A stretch of DNA of 34,280 nt from Nitrososphaerales archaeon (GCA_025451315.1 JANWKP010000046.1:1-34280); one strand, 5' to 3'; positions 15,271 through 23,962 are shown, counted from the stretch's first letter. Translations and numbers: made by a program. The notes: generated from the sequence alone by a model not told the origin.

Positions 15271-16473
15271 TTGAGGCGATTGATTAGATGTTATATTATA
15301 TATTCTGTCTCTCCAATTTACAACACTATTTCTATTTGATGTTACTATTCTTGCTAAAAATCTAGAAACAATAATTGTCGCTCCAATTAAAAAACCTAAC
15401 GAATAAACCTTATTAAAAAATAAAGTATAACTGATCTGAATTAAATTCGTTAGCATTAAAATAAACAGTGTAATATTCGCAAAAAGTAAGATCACAAAGT
15501 TCAATTGATTGGGATGAAGTACACTTAAAGTTAATGATAAGAAAAACACCATAAAAGGAAATATCGTTAAAAAGAAAAGTGCTATGCTTAAAAGAGTTGA
15601 TTTTAACCTGTTCTCCTTAAACATAGGTATAAGAAGTCGATCCATAGCTTTACATAAATCGGAGGAGTTTCGAGCCCAGATTGCTTGAACATAGCTTTCA
15701 CCCCTAACCATTCTCAATTTAAAATTTCCCTCTTTGACCTTTTTACCTAATGCACCATCTTCAATTATTTCGTGTTTAACTGATTCATGAGAACCTACTT
15801 GTTCATATGTATCCCTCTTAATAATAAAATAACTTCCAAAAAAATAACCAAGCTTTGATTTTGGATTATTTACCTTTAATGGAGAAAATCTAGTATGCAT
15901 GAAAGTAGTTAAAAGAGGCAGAGTAACTTTAGTAAAAAAATCATAAGATAATAACCTAGGCATAATTGTTATTGCATCTAAACCATAATGATTAATATTT
16001 TGTACCGCTAAAGACATAGTATTTTCAGAATGGTAAGAATCTGCATCGGTAAACAACAATAAATTACCATTTGATTTTAGGTATCCTTGATAACATGCCC
16101 AGTTTTTCCCAATCCAATCGTCATCAGGCCGATTCACACTCAGAACTTTAATATCAGGATATGAATTTTGGTATTCATTCATTATTTCTAAAGTTTTATC
16201 CGAAGATTCATCATTAACCAAAACTATTTCAAAGTCAGGGTAATCCTGTTTTATTAAACTATCTATGCATCTACGAATATAGCGTTCCTCATTTCTCGCA
16301 GGGAGTATTATACTTACTCTTGGAAACGTGTTTATTATATTCTTAATTCTCTCCAATCTTGGTGATTGTTTAATAGACTTAATCATAGATAATAAGAAGT
16401 AAACCCATGTAAAAAAAATTCCAGCCATAAGTGAAATAATTAAAAAATAAAAAATTATTTGATTAATGTCCAT
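15265..16473 (-). CDS. membrane glycosyltransferase, GT-A/family 2 type
   Basis: The 402-residue product has one N-terminal membrane span (about residues 8-30), then a GT2 catalytic domain: RVSIILPARNEERYIRRCIDSL at its start, a nucleotide-binding LVNDESSDKT, and the metal-binding DADS at about residue 145. IIEDGALGKK provides the acceptor-side ED motif. Three or more hydrophobic spans follow at the C-terminus (residues ~290-390). Similar enzymes transfer sugars to lipids or carotenoid/hopanoid-like acceptors on the membrane; the substrate here is unknown. ATG is at 16471-16473. Its 3' end overlaps the mpg gene. Confidence 0.82.
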   Translation of the reverse strand: MDINQIIFYFLIISLMAGIFFTWVYFLLSMIKSIKQSPRLERIKNIINTFPRVSIILPARNEERYIRRCIDSLIKQDYPDFEIVLVNDESSDKTLEIMNEYQNSYPDIKVLSVNRPDDDWIGKNWACYQGYLKSNGNLLLFTDADSYHSENTMSLAVQNINHYGLDAITIMPRLLSYDFFTKVTLPLLTTFMHTRFSPLKVNNPKSKLGYFFGSYFIIKRDTYEQVGSHESVKHEIIEDGALGKKVKEGNFKLRMVRGESYVQAIWARNSSDLCKAMDRLLIPMFKENRLKSTLLSIALFFLTIFPFMVFFLSLTLSVLHPNQLNFVILLFANITLFILMLTNLIQISYTLFFNKVYSLGFLIGATIIVSRFLARIVTSNRNSVVNWRDRIYNITSNQSPQL

Positions 16474-16596
16474 AGTAAGGATTTGTTAAAGGTAAAGGTC
16501 CATATTATTTATTTTTTACTTGTAACGGTTTAATAATTAGGTCTAGTCAAATGTTGATTTGGTAATTTCAAGAAAACTTCTTTTTAATCAGACAAG

Positions 16597-16606
16597 CTTA
16601 ATATAC
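16597..16606 (+). promoter_or_regulatory. TATA element for the phosphatase/cofE transcript
   Basis: CTTAATATAC is centred about 33 nt upstream of the ATG at 16635, the first gene of the phosphatase-cofE pair. Confidence 0.4.
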
Positions 16607-16634
16607 GGTAAGATAGTCGCATAAGCAAATATCT

Positions 16635-17300
16635 ATGTTAATAATATTTGACGTTGAAGGAGTATTACTTAATGCAGAATATTTACCTATTTTGGCCCAA
16701 GTTTTTGGACCTTCGAAGGAAAAGGAAATCTGGGATATTACAAAACAAGGTATCAGAGGAGACATAGATTGGGAAGAAGGCCTTAGAAAGAGAGTAAAAG
16801 CATTAAAAGGGATAAAATTTGATGATGCCAAACAAATAGGGGAAAATTTAGAAATTATGCCAGGAGCAAAGGATCTTTGTTCAGCACTAAAAGATGCAGG
16901 GTGGAAAATGATTGCTATCTCAGGTGGTTTTACAATTATTACAGACAGATTAAAGAAAGAATTGGGACTAGATATAATTTTTTCTAATAATTTAATCTTC
17001 AAAAATGGAATATTGGACGGTCTTGACTTAAAAGTTACTTCAGATAAATCGCTACTGGTTCGACCATTAATTAAACAATTGGGAATTAAAAAAGAAGAAA
17101 TCGTTGTGGTTGTTGATGGAGCTAATGATATAAAACTATTTGACATAGCAGGATACACAGTAGGTTTTTGTCCTGTCGAATTAGTCAAAAATAAAGCAGA
17201 TGATGTAATTGAATTAAGGAACTTATCATTACTAAAAAATTTATTGGAAAAAAGATTCGGTAAATGGATTTTAAAACCTAATCTAAAAAATAAACTCTAA
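16635..17300 (+). CDS. HAD-family phosphatase, SerB/ThrH-like
   Basis: The 221-residue haloacid-dehalogenase-fold enzyme has motif I FDVEGVLL (nucleophile D6, with Glu rather than Asp at the second position), motif II Ser at S96 (AISGGF), motif III Lys at K138, and motif IV VDGANDIKLF with D161 and D165. A helical cap domain spans ~15-80. The layout fits phosphoserine phosphatase. The D-x-E-G-V start resembles ThrH, which acts on phosphoserine and can transfer phosphate to homoserine (family knowledge). ATG is at 16635 and the stop overlaps the cofE start (TAATG). Substrate is inferred, not shown. Confidence 0.78.
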   Translation: MLIIFDVEGVLLNAEYLPILAQVFGPSKEKEIWDITKQGIRGDIDWEEGLRKRVKALKGIKFDDAKQIGENLEIMPGAKDLCSALKDAGWKMIAISGGFTIITDRLKKELGLDIIFSNNLIFKNGILDGLDLKVTSDKSLLVRPLIKQLGIKKEEIVVVVDGANDIKLFDIAGYTVGFCPVELVKNKADDVIELRNLSLLKNLLEKRFGKWILKPNLKNKL

Positions 17301-18055
17301 TGCTTAAAATTGAGATAATACCTATATACATAAATGTCAATATTAATTCAAAATCAAAATTATTAAATATTCTTTTAGAATCAATAAAAAATAATCATCA
17401 AACTATTAAAAATGGGGATATAATAGTCATAGCTCAAAAAATTATTTCAAAAAATGAAGGACGATCAATTTATTTAAACCGAGTTATTCCTTCCTCTAAA
17501 TCTATAGAACTAGGCAAAAAAATAAATAAAGATCCTCGAATTGTCGAATTGATACTTCAAGAATCCCGAAAAATTATAAGAGTATTTGATAGAACTATAA
17601 TTAGTGAAACATTTCATGGTTTTATTTGTGCAAATGCTGGAATCGATCAAAGTAATGTAAGTAAAAGTAAAAATCGAGTACTGTTATTGCCAAAGGACCC
17701 AGATAAATCGGCAGATTCAATAAAAAAAGAAGTATATGAAAAAACAAGAAAAAAAATTGCCGTTTTGATAACAGATACCTTCGGTCGCCCCTTTAGGAAT
17801 GGTCAGACGAATGTTGCAATAGGTATTGCAGGAATTAATCCTTTAAAAAATTATAAGGGAAAAAGAGATATGTTTGGTAAAATTATGATGGTTACTGAAA
17901 TAGCAATTGTTGATGAAATAGCTGGTGCAGCAGAACTTGTTATGGGAAAAAGCGAAGGAATTCCTGTGGCAATAGTTAGAAATGCTATTTATTCTAAGCA
18001 TCATAGTTCAATTAAAAAAATTGTTCGAAAGGAAACGCGAGATATCTTTAGATAA
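17300..18055 (+). CDS. cofE: coenzyme F420:L-glutamate ligase
   Basis: CofE adds one or more glutamates to F420-0 using GTP. The 251-residue protein has the family's N-terminal DIIVIAQKIISKNEGR metal- and GTP-binding segment, a GFICANAGIDQSNV stretch and VLITDTFGRPFRNGQTNVAIG with the conserved GRP-FR-GQ pattern. A DMFGKIMMVTEIAIVDEIAGAA region completes the core, and DEIA-AAELVMGK is typical. ATG at 17300 overlaps the preceding stop by one base, so the two genes are translationally coupled. F420 is known in Nitrososphaeria. Length matches the single-domain archaeal form. Confidence 0.93.
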   Translation: MLKIEIIPIYINVNINSKSKLLNILLESIKNNHQTIKNGDIIVIAQKIISKNEGRSIYLNRVIPSSKSIELGKKINKDPRIVELILQESRKIIRVFDRTIISETFHGFICANAGIDQSNVSKSKNRVLLLPKDPDKSADSIKKEVYEKTRKKIAVLITDTFGRPFRNGQTNVAIGIAGINPLKNYKGKRDMFGKIMMVTEIAIVDEIAGAAELVMGKSEGIPVAIVRNAIYSKHHSSIKKIVRKETRDIFR

Positions 18056-18122
18056 GATTAACTATAAAATAAGGTCATAAACATTTTATATTGCAACAGC
18101 ATTTTTTATATTGTATTTCGTA

Positions 18123-18365
18123 ATGCATGATGATATAGATTTTAGAAAAATTATAGATGTAAGAGGTCTTTATTGTCCTGAACCTGTCTTTAGAACTAAG
18201 ATTGAAATGGAAAAAATGACGATAGGTGAAAAAATAAAAGTTGTCGCTGATGACCCTCAATCAGAAGAAGATATTTCAATGTGGGTAAACAGGAATGGGC
18301 ATGAATTATTATCAGTTGATAAAAAGGAATCAGATTTAGAATTTATTATAAAAAAGGCGAAGTAA
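18123..18365 (+). CDS. tusA: TusA/SirA-family sulfur carrier protein
   Basis: The 80-residue protein carries the CPEPV active-site motif; the persulfide-forming cysteine is C18 counting from the ATG at 18123. It is followed by a typical helix (KIEMEKMTIGEKIKVVADD) and a C-terminal strand pattern of the two-layer TusA fold. TusA proteins carry sulfane sulfur to thiolation and other sulfur-using enzymes. A TTG 12 bases upstream (18111) would add four residues; ATG is preferred because the family starts near DIDFRKIIDVRGLYCP. The stop is one base from the start of the cysteine synthase gene, suggesting coupling. Confidence 0.88.
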   Translation: MHDDIDFRKIIDVRGLYCPEPVFRTKIEMEKMTIGEKIKVVADDPQSEEDISMWVNRNGHELLSVDKKESDLEFIIKKAK

Positions 18366-18366
18366 A

Positions 18367-19365
18367 ATGACTTCAACAATAGCTGAAAGTCAAGTAACAA
18401 AAAAAATAGGGAATACTCCTTTAATTGAATTATCTTCATTTTCAACAGAAAATGTAAAATTATTTGCTAAATTGGAATGGCATAATCCATTTGGGTCTGT
18501 TAAAGATAGAGCTGCATATTGGATGATAAAAGATGCTGAGAGAAAACATGTGATAAAAAAAGATAAGAGTATTATCATTGAACCGACATCAGGAAATACC
18601 GGGATTGCATTAACAGGGATATCATCCTCGATGGGATACAAAGTCGAAATAGTTATACCCGAAAAAGTAAGTGCCGAAACAAAATCAATTCTTAAAAATT
18701 TAGGAGCGACAATACATGAAACTTCTGATGATCTATGTCCAAGAGTGGGTGCAGGAACGGATCAGAGCATTGCGCTAGCTAAGGCAATATCGACTCCGAG
18801 ACCAGATATTTACTATATGCCCAATCAATATGAAAATGATGCTAACTATTTAGCTCATTACGAAGGAACTGGTCCAGAACTATGGAAACAAACCAATGGA
18901 AAGATTACACATTTCTTAACAGGTTGTGGCACTGGAGGTACAATAACTGGTACAGGAGTCTATTTAAAAGAACAGAATCCTAATATCAAAGTAGTTGCAG
19001 TTCAAGCACAAAAAAATCACTTGCTTCAGGGGTTGAGAAATTTTGAAGAATCTTCTATGCCCGATCTTTTCAAAAGACGGGAAATTGTGGTTGATGAATG
19101 GTACACTGCAACTAATAAAGACTCTTTTGCAATGGTAAAGGAATTAGCAAAAAAAGAGAATATATTGGCTGGTCCCTCATCCGGTTCTGTTATGTCGGCT
19201 ATGCTCGAAACTCGAGACAAGATAGAAAATGGAATAATAGTCGGCATCTTTGCTGATGACGGCAGAAAATTTAAAAGCTTATACAAAGAACAGAATGTTT
19301 TGAATGAAGACGAATATGTAAAGGCTCTTCAAAATGCCAAATCTTTATCAAAGTTATTTTACTAA
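18367..19365 (+). CDS. PLP-dependent cysteine synthase, CysM-like
   Basis: The 332-residue fold-type II PLP enzyme has PLP-lysine K46 in NPFGSVKDR, the substrate loop PTSGNTGIAL, and the phosphate-binding glycines in GCGTGGTITGTG. These are shared by O-acetylserine sulfhydrylases. Several stretches follow Mycobacterium tuberculosis CysM more closely than CysK: NQYENDANYLAHYEGTGPEL, the LRNFEESSMPDLF segment and the ADDGRKFKSLY C-terminal loop. CysM there uses O-phosphoserine with a protein-bound sulfur donor (family knowledge). ATG begins one base after the tusA stop, and tusA encodes a sulfur carrier, so carrier-delivered sulfur is a reasonable guess. The amino-acid substrate is not proven. 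Confidence 0.85.
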   Translation: MTSTIAESQVTKKIGNTPLIELSSFSTENVKLFAKLEWHNPFGSVKDRAAYWMIKDAERKHVIKKDKSIIIEPTSGNTGIALTGISSSMGYKVEIVIPEKVSAETKSILKNLGATIHETSDDLCPRVGAGTDQSIALAKAISTPRPDIYYMPNQYENDANYLAHYEGTGPELWKQTNGKITHFLTGCGTGGTITGTGVYLKEQNPNIKVVAVQAQKNHLLQGLRNFEESSMPDLFKRREIVVDEWYTATNKDSFAMVKELAKKENILAGPSSGSVMSAMLETRDKIENGIIVGIFADDGRKFKSLYKEQNVLNEDEYVKALQNAKSLSKLFY

Positions 19366-19542
19366 AGTAATTATTATTGAAAAAATAGAATGTAGGTAGA
19401 GTATTATACCATTTTTGGACATAATTTAGTATTAGAGGATATCGTTTTAGATCTCAGTCAGATTTCGGGTAAATAACTACATTGGCTAACAGTACTAGCT
19501 ACGGTTTGAAAAGCGATAGATAAAATACATTTGTTTGTAAAA
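19366..19542. other. short convergent gap between cysteine synthase and thioredoxin reductase
   Basis: 177 bp with no frame of note. The two genes converge here, so it should hold two 3' ends; T-rich runs fit archaeal U-tract termination but no clear terminator can be named. Confidence 0.3.
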
Positions 19543-20508
19543 TCAATCTTTATTTTCGTTTAGCCATTTTTCAACGTCAAGTGCAGCCATACATCCATAT
19601 CCTGCAGCAGTAACAGCTTGTCTATAATGAAAATCATGGACATCTCCAGCTGCAAAAACCCCGTCAACACTGGTTTTTGTATTCTCTCTAAGAAGAATAT
19701 AACCATGCTCATCTAGTTCTAATTGATCTTTAAAGAGTATAGTAGTGGGTTCATGTCCAATCGCAATGAATAATCCACCTACATCTAATTCTTTTTCTTC
19801 TTGATTATTTACATTTTTGATAAAAATTTTTGAAATTTTTTTATCTCCACTTATTTTGGTAATGATACTGTTCCATAGAAATTTAATTTTAGGATTAGCG
19901 AATGATTTTTCTTGCAAGATTTTACTACCTTTTAGAGAGTCACGTCTATGGATGATCTTGACTGATTTTCCAAATTTTGTTAAAAAAGTGGCCTCTTCGA
20001 GAGCTGTATCACCTCCTCCCACCACAACAATATCCTCCCCTTTAAAAAAAGGCCCGTCACATGTAGCACAATAAGATACTCCTCTTCCTCCATATACCTC
20101 TTCTCCCAAAATTCCCAGTTTTCTAGGAGATGCTCCAGTACAAACAATGATTGACTTAGATAGGTATTCTTTTGAATATGTTTTTACAAAAAAAGGAGTT
20201 TCCTTAAAATTAACTTTTATTACTTCATCATCGACTATTATAGAACCAAATCTTTCAGCTTGTTGTCTCATATTCATCATTAATTCTGGTCCAAATATAC
20301 CATTTGGAAATCCAGGGTAGTTTTCAACTTCACTTGTGGTCATTAATTGTCCTCCTGGCAAACTTCCTGAAATTATCAAAGTCTTAAGTTTCCCTCGTGA
20401 AGTATAGATACCAGCGGTATATCCGGCAGGTCCAGAACCAATTATAATAACATCAAAAATATCTTTACTTTGATTAAATGTATTAATTTTATCTTCATCA
20501 ACTTGCAT
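19543..20508 (-). CDS. trxB: thioredoxin reductase
   Basis: The 321-residue flavoprotein transfers electrons from NAD(P)H to thioredoxin. It has the FAD motif VIIIGSGPAGYTAGIYTSRG (residues ~20-39), a QLMTTSEVENYPGFP stretch, the redox disulfide CATCDG with C147 and C150, the NADPH-binding VVVGGGDTALEEA, and the C-terminal GVFAAGDVHDFHYRQAVTAAGYG motif. ATG is at 20506-20508. The CATC centre and overall length are those of the low-molecular-weight class. An AT-rich TATA-like CTATTTTATC lies about 20 nt upstream. Likely cytosolic and constitutive. Confidence 0.95.
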   Translation of the reverse strand: MQVDEDKINTFNQSKDIFDVIIIGSGPAGYTAGIYTSRGKLKTLIISGSLPGGQLMTTSEVENYPGFPNGIFGPELMMNMRQQAERFGSIIVDDEVIKVNFKETPFFVKTYSKEYLSKSIIVCTGASPRKLGILGEEVYGGRGVSYCATCDGPFFKGEDIVVVGGGDTALEEATFLTKFGKSVKIIHRRDSLKGSKILQEKSFANPKIKFLWNSIITKISGDKKISKIFIKNVNNQEEKELDVGGLFIAIGHEPTTILFKDQLELDEHGYILLRENTKTSVDGVFAAGDVHDFHYRQAVTAAGYGCMAALDVEKWLNENKD

Positions 20509-21330
20509 GATGTAAGTAATAGATAAAATAGAGACTAATTAATTATTTGTTGACTGAATTTCTCAATCTATTCCGCAACAAAATATCATATCAAGATAAT
20601 TGTATTATTTGTAGTTGATCCGTATTACATAGAAGTCTTTAATTTATATTCGGTTTACCATCATTATTAAGTTGATTATTCATAATATAATATCTATCTT
20701 GAAGAAAAAAAGATATAAAATTAATGAAAACGATTGAATCACTACAACAATAATATCTTTAATTTGAATCTCTTAATAATCTATAAATTTTTTTGTCATA
20801 AAATGCTTTTAACTCCATAATCAAATAAGGATTTTATTAAATGACTAAAATCTGTAATAACCTTCTATAGATTTAATATAACTTCTACAATTTATAAGTA
20901 GAACTTACAAATAGCGTTACTACTAACTAGTAAACTAGCATCATGATTCCAATATGAATCATCAAATGTGCATAATTATTAATCATTTATATAAGAAGGT
21001 TGAGTTAAAGATATTAGTTCATTATTTTCGATGTTAATCTGAAAGGAATATTGTAGTAGAAAACAAAAACCTATTAAAAATCATACAATTTTTTTTATAA
21101 TTACAGGTTTGTCTATACCAAAGATTTACTATTTGAACGATGGATTTTTAATAGAAAATACCACTTGGATTATACAATGCTTATTTTATGGATACAAAAA
21201 TAAAAAACTTGTTTGTTATAGTCTGAAACAGATATAATTTTTTCAAAATATCAATGATAATAATAAACATTATCTATTAATGAAGATTCATTATAACATA
21301 CATATTTACAAATTATAGGGGAAAAAAATC
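20509..21330. other. 822-bp gene-free region
   Basis: No frame above about 25 codons with a plausible start was found on either strand and there is no tRNA or rRNA pattern. It is very AT-rich. Three short inverted repeats lie in an 80-bp span: TTCTAC/GTAGAA (20883-20903), CTAG/CTAG (20927-20938) and ATGATTC/GAATCAT (20943-20962). They could be a structured RNA, operator sites for a regulator of trxB or thi4, or chance in AT-rich DNA. Confidence 0.5.
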
Positions 21331-22131
21331 CTAATTTGGAATTTCTATTAGTTCTTTTAATTTGTTTGCAGCTATTTCAGCAGCTTTTTTACCCGATAAA
21401 AGCATAGAACCAAATGTAGGACCCATTCTTGGAAGACCATGAGTTTCAGTTACTGACATTCCTGTAGCTATTAGACCAGGAAATACTTCACCAGTATAAT
21501 TAACTACTGCATCTTCACCTCCTTCTACCCACATAGGATCCATACCTTTCCACTTGACATAACCTCTTTCCATTAATCTCTTTACGGCAACCGAATCATG
21601 ACCAGATGCATCAATAACGATCTTGCTTTCGAAGGCAATCGGATCTACACATGTAATATTTCTTGGTAATGCAGAGACGGGCATCCAGTTAACTACTACT
21701 CCTCCTACCCGCTCATTTTTTAAGACTAAATCATCAAATTTAGTTAATTGCAAAAACCGAACGCCTGCATCGCATGTTGCTGCAATTAATTTGGAACAAG
21801 CATGAGGGCCCCATGTAGCATAAAGTCCTTCTCTTACAACTCTATATGGAACTCCTAACTCATCCCAAATCTTTTGGGCGGGTGCTCTTACAGTTACAGG
21901 GTTCATCATATACCCTCCTACCCAATATCCCCCACCAATGTAGTTATTTTGTTCTATAATTAAGGTTCGAACTCCTAATTTACCCAATTCTCTTCCTGCA
22001 GATAATCCAGCAGGACCCGCACCAATAATAATAACATCGGAATCTGTATATTCATTCATTGTCTCCATAAACATTGCAGCAATCGAACGACTAATTTCTT
22101 TCTCGCTGACATCAGCAAAAATCTTTGGCAT
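21331..22131 (-). CDS. thi4: thiamine thiazole synthase Thi4
   Basis: Thi4 makes the thiazole half of thiamine from NAD and glycine plus a sulfur source. The 266-residue protein has the Rossmann motif VIIIGAGPAGLSAGRELGKLG at about 33-53, EQNNYIGGGYWVGGYMMNP, and a C-terminal TETHGLPRMGPTFGSMLLSG. C161 sits in ITCVDP, where the yeast enzyme has its sulfur-donating active-site Cys, while methanogen versions have His there and use free sulfide (family knowledge). The His-less Cys form suggests a single-turnover sulfur-donating enzyme. ATG is at 22129-22131 with a TATA element 26 nt upstream. Its partner ThiD-ThiN is at 24357. Confidence 0.93.
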   Translation of the reverse strand: MPKIFADVSEKEISRSIAAMFMETMNEYTDSDVIIIGAGPAGLSAGRELGKLGVRTLIIEQNNYIGGGYWVGGYMMNPVTVRAPAQKIWDELGVPYRVVREGLYATWGPHACSKLIAATCDAGVRFLQLTKFDDLVLKNERVGGVVVNWMPVSALPRNITCVDPIAFESKIVIDASGHDSVAVKRLMERGYVKWKGMDPMWVEGGEDAVVNYTGEVFPGLIATGMSVTETHGLPRMGPTFGSMLLSGKKAAEIAANKLKELIEIPN

Positions 22132-22151
22132 ACTATTATCAGAAGATTTAC

Positions 22152-22162
22152 ATTATATATTA
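22152..22162 (-). promoter_or_regulatory. TATA element for thi4
   Basis: Minus-strand TAATATATAAT is centred about 26 nt before the ATG at 22131 and fits a leaderless thi4 message. The 73-bp upstream gap is too short for a full TPP riboswitch, and none was seen. Confidence 0.5.
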
Positions 22163-22204
22163 CTAATGAATTTGATCTATAATGTCGTATCACAAAAATT
22201 AATT

Positions 22205-23356
22205 TTAATTATCTATTACATTATTTGAGAAATGTGTTCCTCTAACTTTACTGTCAATTTCTATCATTAACTTGATAAAGTCTGATTTGTGAGAATTCAG
22301 ATATTCTTGTCCTTTGTCTTGAAGACGATTTTGATAAAGTCTTAGATCTCTATGCTCGTTAAAGAATTTTTCGATCATTGTACTTCCATGAAACGAAGGA
22401 TTTATCAATTTATCAAAATATCCTATAGTTAATTGAACATCTCCTTGTTCCACAGATTCTCTCATTTTAGCTAATATTTCACTTATATCTTTTAATTGTT
22501 GAACAGGAGGTGAAACTTCCCTAGATTTTCCCATGAAACCTGAGCGTTTAATTGTTCCTACCTTTGAGGCTATATCTCTAGTAAGTTCAAAATATTCTTC
22601 TTTATTCAAAAAGCTTTTCTTTTCCTTTCTTAGTACTAAACCCTTCATTGAAAGTCTTAATAAAGCATCATTAACATCAACTTGATCCATACCAGTGATC
22701 CAAATTATTTTACCTGCATAATCGTAACCATGTCGTATTGCCTCTAATACAACAACCTCAATTATTCTTCTAAAACCTTCTTCTGCCTTAGCATTATCAA
22801 AATCTTTATCTCTGACAGCTCGTTTAGCATAAGAAATATCAATTTCAATGGCTCGCTTTAACGCCTCCATACCATCATCTACCCTCCCACCAAGAACTAG
22901 ATAACAAGACAGGTTATACCATGACATTCCATCATTATGATTGATATCTATTGATTTTTCACAACATTCTACTGCTTTATCTAAGTTGTTCATTCTATAA
23001 TATGCAAGTCCTTTTAGGTTCCAAGCCTCGAAATTATTTATATCTAAATCCAGAGCATTATTATAGCAAGAAATGGCTACAGTATATTCCCCAAGGTGAA
23101 AATGAGCATATCCCTTTTTTATCCATGCATTAACGAATTGGGGATCAATTCTTACAGATAATTCAAAACATCTAATAGCATCAGTAAGTTTTTCGTTAGC
23201 CATATGATTAATTCCATTATTATAAAGATCAAATTTTTGAATATTATTAATATTATCAGTATTATTTAATTCAGAAGGTTTTTTTTCTTTCTCATGGTAA
23301 TTAAATTTATCAGTTACCTTCCGTCGAAAAAACTTTTCCATATATAACAGATCCAT
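22205..23356 (-). CDS. TPR-repeat protein with a helix-turn-helix-like C-terminal half
   Basis: The 383-residue protein has a charged N-terminus (residues 1-40), then about four tetratricopeptide repeats (residues ~45-185) with repeated units such as AWIKKGYAHFHLGEYTVAI and AWNLKGLAYYRMNNLDKAV. After a VVVLEAIRHG linker comes a winged-helix-like segment (residues ~205-270: WITGMDQVDVNDALLRLSMKG, then LVLRKEKK). The C-terminal 100 residues are helical and may dimerise. TPR repeats bind other proteins and the helix-turn-helix could bind DNA, but the partners are unknown. The ATG at 23354 is used; a second ATG five codons inside is possible. It is divergent from the J-domain gene. Confidence 0.75.
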   Translation of the reverse strand: MDLLYMEKFFRRKVTDKFNYHEKEKKPSELNNTDNINNIQKFDLYNNGINHMANEKLTDAIRCFELSVRIDPQFVNAWIKKGYAHFHLGEYTVAISCYNNALDLDINNFEAWNLKGLAYYRMNNLDKAVECCEKSIDINHNDGMSWYNLSCYLVLGGRVDDGMEALKRAIEIDISYAKRAVRDKDFDNAKAEEGFRRIIEVVVLEAIRHGYDYAGKIIWITGMDQVDVNDALLRLSMKGLVLRKEKKSFLNKEEYFELTRDIASKVGTIKRSGFMGKSREVSPPVQQLKDISEILAKMRESVEQGDVQLTIGYFDKLINPSFHGSTMIEKFFNEHRDLRLYQNRLQDKGQEYLNSHKSDFIKLMIEIDSKVRGTHFSNNVIDN

Positions 23357-23474
23357 TCACGAAGATAAATAGATTATGATTTATTTGTTATAGTGACCAG
23401 TACATGTGATCGACTTTAAAAATATTATAAATCAAGAAAAAATTATTATTTTAGCTTGACAGATATAATATTAA

Positions 23475-23900
23475 GTGTCAGATTACTATAAAATATTAGG
23501 AATAGCAAAGGATTCTGATCAAATTCAGATAAGAAAAGCCTTTCGTCAGCTAGCACTGCTACACCATCCTGATAAGAATAAAAATTCTGAAGAATCAAAA
23601 GTGAAATTCATGGAACTTGTTCAAGCATATGAAGTTCTTTCCGACGAGAAAGCTAGAGAAAGATACGATTTTAATACTGTCAATGAGAAAAGTTTTCAGA
23701 AATTTAATTGGACTCCTTCTGCAGATTTTGCCAATTTTTATAGTTATGAAAATCTAAAAAGAGAATACAACGAAAATAAAGTAAGCGGTGGTATGTGGGA
23801 AATTAGTGAAAAAGCCAATGCAGGGTTATGGAAAGCGACCTTTATTTTGTTAGGATCCTTAGGACTGATATCTGTCTTTATTATACTAAAAATTTACTAA
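23475..23900 (+). CDS. J-domain protein with C-terminal membrane anchor
   Basis: The 141-residue product is an N-terminal J-domain (SDYYKILGIAKDSDQIQIRK, helix II, then the HPD tripeptide at residues 31-33 and VLSDEKARERYDF) that stimulates the ATPase of an Hsp70-type chaperone. A central charged part (70-115) follows. The C-terminus ends with a hydrophobic stretch of about 20 residues (AGLWKATFILLGSLGLIS onward) and a basic residue. This predicts a tail-anchored J-protein at the membrane, unlike classical DnaJ, which continues with G/F and zinc-finger domains. The start is GTG at 23475. The divergent TPR gene (118 bp away) also suggests a protein-quality role (weak inference). Confidence 0.85.
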   Translation: MSDYYKILGIAKDSDQIQIRKAFRQLALLHHPDKNKNSEESKVKFMELVQAYEVLSDEKARERYDFNTVNEKSFQKFNWTPSADFANFYSYENLKREYNENKVSGGMWEISEKANAGLWKATFILLGSLGLISVFIILKIY

Positions 23901-23953
23901 TGAATAGACAAATTCATTATCATATATTCTTTCTAACCTTTATTAAAAAAAAG

Positions 23954-23962
23954 TATTTAAAA
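23954..23962 (+). promoter_or_regulatory. TATA element with purine-rich BRE for atpF
   Basis: TATTTAAAA is centred about 34 nt upstream of the TTG at 23992 and is preceded by an A-tract with a G (23945-23953) that resembles the TFB-recognition element. The spacing fits a short leader of a few bases. Confidence 0.5.

Noticed and set aside
16598-17188. 196-codon minus-strand frame opposite the phosphatase gene
   Set aside because: It is the reverse of a well-supported HAD phosphatase with all motifs in place; its composition is what antisense of that gene would give.
20760-20820. 19-codon minus-strand frame starting MELKAF in the trxB-thi4 gap
   Set aside because: No conservation evidence; length within chance.
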